A stretch of 64,000 nt of DNA. Origin: Anaspis maculata. Its lineage: Eukaryota > Arthropoda > Insecta > Coleoptera > Scraptiidae. A program made the position numbers and the translations under genes. Of the stretch, positions 59,369 through 64,000 are shown one piece after another. The stretch spans positions 36,039,042-36,103,041 of the forward strand of contig OX421966.1 in assembly GCA_949128115.1 (NCBI GenBank). Reading direction: 5' to 3'. The notes below the pieces were generated by a model. It worked only from the letters and a program-made list of their open reading frames with translations. It had not been told where the DNA came from and did no database searches. The stretch's first letter is position 1, and each line of letters begins with the position of its first letter.

Positions 59369-60444
59369 TACAGAGCAGTGCATAAAAAACGGCCACCGCT
59401 GTAGCATAGTTATTCCTCATCCGATTTTCAAAAATCAAAATTTAGTTTGAATAGTATAATGTCTTTCATGATTCGACAGTGGAAAATATTTTTTTCATCA
59501 TGATGCTTCTGAGCACTGACAATCAATTTTTGTTTTTCCAATGGCAACTATATTTTTTTAATTTTTTTCCAGATTCCTTAAGCTTATCTGAATATAATAA
59601 TGCATCAATATCACACTTTTTGTTATTAAACACGAAGAAAATAAATTAAACTGCAAAATTTTCACATATAACAGTAGCGTCAGAACACCCACGGTATGCA
59701 CGAAATCCGGTAGGCTGGGTGCAAAATGATGTTCAAAAGCACATGGTAGGTCAAGCGTTTGGTTTTTCCAAATGTAAATGTCAAATTATTTTCAAAATCC
59801 GAAAAAGCTGTCCGTCTCTAAGACTTGTTTATTCTCTACTTTTAGCTTATTATTTTAGATCTTTTCAAGTATGTATGTATTGTGAAAATGAAAAATCAAT
59901 AAGACCTTTTTTCCTGACAGGTCACAATACATACTTAGAAAGATATAAAATAATAAGCTGAAAATAGAGAATAAAGACGCCTTAGAGACGGACAGCTTCT
60001 TTTGGATTTTGAAAACATTTTGACATTTACATTTTGAAAAACCAAACGCCAGACCTACTATGTGCTTTTGAACATAATTTTGCACCCAGCCTACCAGATT
60101 GTGTATTGTGTGCATATCGTGGGTGTTGTGATCCTACTGTGATGTGCGAAAATTTCGCAGTTTCAATTTTTTTCCTTCGTGTCTAATGATAAAATCTGTG
60201 ATATTGATGCATCATTATATTCAGATAAACACAAGAAATCCAAAAAGAAATAAAAAAAATATTGTTGCCATTTAAAAAACAAAAGTTGACTATCAGTGCT
60301 CAGAAGCATCATAATAAAAAAAATATTTTTTACAGTCGAATCATAGAAGACATTAAACCATTCGAACTGGTTTTTGAATTCTGAAGATCAGATGAGGAAT
60401 AACGATGCTACATTGGTGGCCGTTTTTTATGCACCCCTCTGTAT
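59369..60444. mobile_element. 1.07-kb near-complete palindrome (foldback MITE)
   Basis: TATACAGAGCAGTGCATAAA at the left pairs with TTTATGCACCCCTCTGTATA at the right. Pairing continues along about 530 bp of each arm, through GTGCAAAATGATGTTCAAAA and CTTATTATTTTAGATCTTTT, to a loop of about 30 bp near 59907. Outer TA on both sides fits Tc1/mariner insertion. There is no transposase. The similar open frames on both strands (VQ..VQKHMVGQAFGFSKC) are the same arm read twice. Confidence 0.9.
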
Positions 60445-60901
60445 AATACAACAAGAGACTAAGTTTTTACCGGAAATTTTTGAGCTGTGAAATATGAGTG
60501 CCTGTTGGTAACTGAAATAATCGCAAGCGCGCAAGCGCGAGTGGTCTTTTCTGTATCCAACAAGCACGAATTATTGAAAGCCAAAAATTTCCTGTAATTA
60601 CAAAGTCTCGAGATTTATTTGGCATGACAATTCGAACGAAACGATTTTCCATTTTCATCCTCCATAATTGTATTTCCGTACCGAACCGTACCGTAATTCA
60701 TAGCCTGATTGGTGGAAATTGCTGAAATAACCCTTCTTTATTGGTTACATTTTTGACAGTTGAATTGTCAATATAACACCGCATTGGAACCACTGAAATA
60801 TTGGTTCTTGACCAGCGCATTCACCATTTTTGGTAGTGTGAGCGGTTCGTCGCTCATTGGTTATCGGGGTCTCCAGAATTAGTTCAGATGATATTTTCAC
60901 T

Positions 60902-60993
60902 ATTCATTCGTTTTAGGCCTGGCCAAATTCAGGGATGCGAGGCTGCGTTTGGCTAGGGCACAGCCTAGCTAGCCATTGAGAATTTATTTGACC
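60902..60993. mobile_element. Hairpin MITE, copy d, left arm damaged
   Basis: GGCCTGGCCAAATTCAGGGA and GGCTAGGGCACAGCCTAG match the core of copies a and b. The right arm (ATTGAGAATTTATTTGACCA) corresponds to the outer arm of the others, but the left arm does not pair and lacks the TGTGC of the core. Confidence 0.6.
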
Positions 60994-60994
60994 A

Positions 60995-62399
60995 CACAAT
61001 GGGGCCTTGCAATGGGATGTTTTCCTGACAGGTTCTCAATAGATGTCCCTGGTAGTTCGTAAGGGGCTGAGAAACATTCAATTTTCATAAGTTGACGACA
61101 CTGATGCAGTTCGGCTGCCCTGATATTTCAGCGGGATTTTTGAATGTGACTGTTCTGCGACAGCTTGCGGTCGTTGCCATAGAGTCGTTGCCAAATATGC
61201 CGAATGCTAAATTGTCTATGTGGTAGCTGTTGTCAGTTCCAGATTTCCCATTCCCGTGTCATCATGCACGTTATTTGTACGAAAGCTTCTTGGTGCTGAA
61301 CAGCTTGGTATTAATGAAGATACAATAATAGAAATCGATTGAACATGAAACACAATTTTCTTATTGCTGGGTGATGTGACGAAATTGCGGTATAAATTTC
61401 TGTTCACACAAAGAAGATAGAAGCACGCACCCTGTGGAAGGCGCGGCCACAAATGGTTATGTGGATAACTTCGTAGCTTGAGAGGCTGAAGAGACAAAAA
61501 GGTGTAGTGCAGACTGCAGACTACAACCAGAGAGTAGCCACAACCACTGAATTGAACGTAAACTTCAGCACGCTATGCGAGGAGGTCGAGTGAAAGCCAT
61601 GCAAATTATTTCAGGAACGTTTTTAATAAACAAAATTATGTAAAAATTACCAGGTTTTATAAATTATTCTAACTCGTATTCTCATGTCGCCTTTTCTTTC
61701 ACACAAAGCAGGAAGCAGGAGGAGACCAGAACCATAATACCCAAACTAAACTCTGTTCAGCATCTTCAGATAAGCACTTCGGCGAAGTGTTGAATTCAAA
61801 ATTAAGTAGCGTCAGTTGCACTTTCTTATTCCTTGACCTTACAGGCATGGTTTTGCTGCAGTTCACGTTCGTTGCGATTGTTCAACGAACAAAGAAAGGC
61901 CAGCGAAACTCGACACTTCAGACTTTGACACTTTTGAGAAACGTCGCTCGATCAATTTTTTGGGTTAGGTACATTTCAATTTTGAACGACAACAACGTGA
62001 CATCCTTGGACAACAAGCAGTCGGTTGAGTTGTCAACATACAGAACACAAATGTTCCCAAGCCCCTTACGAACCACTAGGGACATCTAGCATTGTTTCTT
62101 CAACTACGCTGAAAACATCCCATTGAAAAACTCAACGTGAGGTCGCCACTACTGTAGGGGGCGCCTACTTCGAAAAAGCGGCCGTAACGACGCGAAAAAC
62201 AGGGGAGTTTGAGTAGTTTGACCAGTAACTGACAGTGACTGGAGACGTCAAGCAAGAAACAGAGGTTATCCAAATTTCAAATCAAGACATAAAATGACGG
62301 ACGTCGGTCGCTGAAGCGTCAACGCCGTCAAAATTGTCAAATTTGCCCCCAACGGTCGTGGCGCCCTCGGTGTGTAAAAGTGGCAGTGCAAGGCCCCAT
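60995..62399. mobile_element. Element with two nested inverted repeats
   Basis: AATGGGGCCTTGCA (60995-61008) is repeated in exact complement at 62386-62399. Just inside, CAATGGGATGTTTTC and AGATGTCCCTGGTAGTTCGT (61012-61081) recur in complement at 62047-62127 with changes. The 970-bp interior shows no transposase I can recognise. Type and flanking duplication unknown. Confidence 0.5.
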
Positions 62400-62700
62400 T
62401 AGAATGTAATACGGTATAACTGTGCTTGCAATCGTTGTCCGATAATCAAAATCAGCCTGCCCACCAAACCAAGCGCTAGTAAAAGTCAGTCTTCCGACTC
62501 CGGACTCCCCCGCCGGCCCTGTAATCACCCCGCGACTGTGAAAAAACATATATTTTGCATTGTAATCGAGATTGTAACATCCAAGACGCGAGCTTTGAAT
62601 TTTTGTCACAACTCACATTATAAGCGTATCATCGTTGGGGATTCGGCAATACTGAGGGACCTCTGATGACCTGGCCTAGTCTCGCCAGCCTTGGTACCCT

Positions 62701-62833
62701 GTGGTGGAACCACGAACACTCGACAGTAGTTGTCGATCTCGACAGTTTCCCTTTTCCTGAAGAGTGAAGGGTGCAGAGGGAAAAGAGGAAATTGTCGAGA
62801 TCGACAAGTGTCGAGTGTTCGTGGTTCCACCAC
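62701..62833. mobile_element. Near-perfect 133-bp hairpin
   Basis: GTGGTGGAACCACGAACACT pairs with its complement ending TTCCACCAC; GTTGTCGATCTCGACA and TTTCCCTTTTCC continue the stem to a short loop at about 62764. Very few mismatches over about 60 bp. It is either a young MITE or an inverted duplication. Frames on both strands are mirror images and not genes. Confidence 0.8.
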
Positions 62834-63007
62834 TGGTCGAAAAATCTGGTCGTTTGGTCGTGTTTCCGGTTTCGTCGATCGGCTCGGCTGGTTGCCTAGG
62901 ACTACACCTAGGACTAACTGACAGAAAACTGACAGAAGTCCATTTCCCAATGCAAAATAAGTGAAAAAAGTGAAAAAACATTGTCCTACTTTTTTTTGTC
63001 CGTACTA

Positions 63008-63579
63008 ACGTATGGTCCGAAAGTTTTGGGAATTTTTTAAAAGCTAATAACTTTTTTTTGATAGTTTTAATTTTGTAACTTGATATTGCAAAAACTAGCG
63101 TCATCTTCAACAATTTCAAATTCGTATTCAACATATTGAAGATGGGCCATTATTTTTGATGGCTCTCGATTTTCTTCTGCCATGTTCGATCATTCTCTGG
63201 ACAACAGCAGGATTAATTTCTCAGAGCTCCTGCCTCCCAATGTACCGCAAGCTCGACCAATATAAGATTTTTGGTAAGTATTGAGCAGGATAGTATACGA
63301 CAAGGGATGGGAAGCTGCGAATGAAGACCAATTACGGCGTCACATTTTTCAATAACATTAGATAATTCCACATTTGACAAATTGATACAGAAAATCATGG
63401 AACATGGCAGAAGATAATTGAGATCCATCGAAGATAATGGTTCATTTTCAATATGTTGAATATGAGTTTGTTATTGTTATATATGATGTTAATTTTTGCA
63501 ATATCAAGTACGAAAATAAAGACTATTCAGAAAAAGTTATTAGCTTAGAACTATTTCCCAAAACTTTCGGACCATACGT
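63008..63579. mobile_element. ACGTATGGTCCGAAAG MITE, copy 2
   Basis: Same ends as 57146-57722, with TA on both flanks (63006-63007 and 63580-63581) and about 90 percent similar by eye, in the same orientation. 572 bp. Confidence 0.9.
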
Positions 63580-63893
63580 TAGTAACTATGTCATAACCCT
63601 CTCTCCCCAATGAATCTAGAACCACCCTGAGAATGGTTTTATCGCGCTCATCTGTTGAATATAATGTAGCTATTTTTGACGCTCGTCCAATATCGCGTCT
63701 AATCTATAGACTGGGCCAGCGAGCAATCTAGTCAATTATTGTCAAATTTTTTGAAAACAATTCATCTAGCTCGTTCTCACTAGTTTGTCATCAAACTTAA
63801 GAATTAACAAAAATATCAATTGGAAAATTTCAAGAACTGAAAGAAACTACCTATACGCTGTGAAGACAACGAAAAATTAACAGCAACTTCCAA

Positions 63894-63919
63894 TGCACGC
63901 ACGCAAAACCGTGCGTGCA
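63894..63919. repeat. Small perfect hairpin
   Basis: TGCACGCAC and GTGCGTGCA separated by eight bases. Possibly chance in a GT/AC-rich spot; no T-run follows. Confidence 0.5.
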
Positions 63920-64000
63920 TACGTGCAATTGTGTAACGATGATAATTGTTGTTATTGTTGTAATATAAAATGCGGTATCACTTTATCAACATAATAATAA

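Noticed and set aside
59719..60115. Similar open frames on opposite strands (FGFSKC...)
   Set aside because: Mirror images of the palindrome 59369-60444.

Overview
The window looks like repeat-rich, intron/intergenic DNA of an arthropod, most likely an insect; microsatellite style and element types would fit a hemipteran, but nothing fixes the species. It is AT-rich. No open reading frame is long enough to be an intact host gene, and no rRNA or genuine tRNA gene was seen. Two short coding-like stretches next to good splice signals (18675-18907 plus strand, 26934-27118 minus strand) are the only candidates for gene exons.

Most of what can be recognised is transposon debris. Left part (1-9.2 kb): a foldback element (1133-1940), a hAT-type non-autonomous element whose transposase tail is tandemly duplicated (1978-3296), a tandem repeat full of ATGGCGG motifs (3641-4594), a TA-flanked MITE (5065-5520), a 2-kb element built on GTAGT repeats with a 59-bp satellite inside (6026-8019), and a tRNA-derived SINE (8833-9134). 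From 9.2 to 25 kb there is little: a LINE tail remnant (11310-11465, minus), small hairpin elements, and a 700-bp foldback with a second MITE at its centre (23731-24427).

Middle part (25-42 kb): a TATAGTAGGTTCAC-ended element family with two larger copies (25510-26442, 39259-40088) and related hairpins, a truncated Ty3/gypsy element (LTR 33997-34504, start of gag, then integrase remnants to about 35.1 kb), a second SINE copy (35619-35906), degenerate tandem repeats, and two long foldbacks side by side (38975-40540, 40573-42051).

Right part (43-64 kb): a TTAA-flanked 245-bp palindrome (43889-44133), two broken mariner-like transposases (44805-45066 plus; 56735-58150 minus, the latter split by a 577-bp MITE), foldbacks at 45285, 49331, 52586, 54253 and 59369, a probable solo gypsy LTR (50807-51180), and a second copy of the MITE that split the transposase (63008-63579).

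The features do not work together as a pathway. The theme is nested insertion and very long inverted repeats: at least nine foldbacks of 0.7-2 kb, several of which could fold into hairpin RNAs if transcribed. The most unusual point is that in two of them a younger TA-inserting element sits at the dyad centre of an older palindrome.
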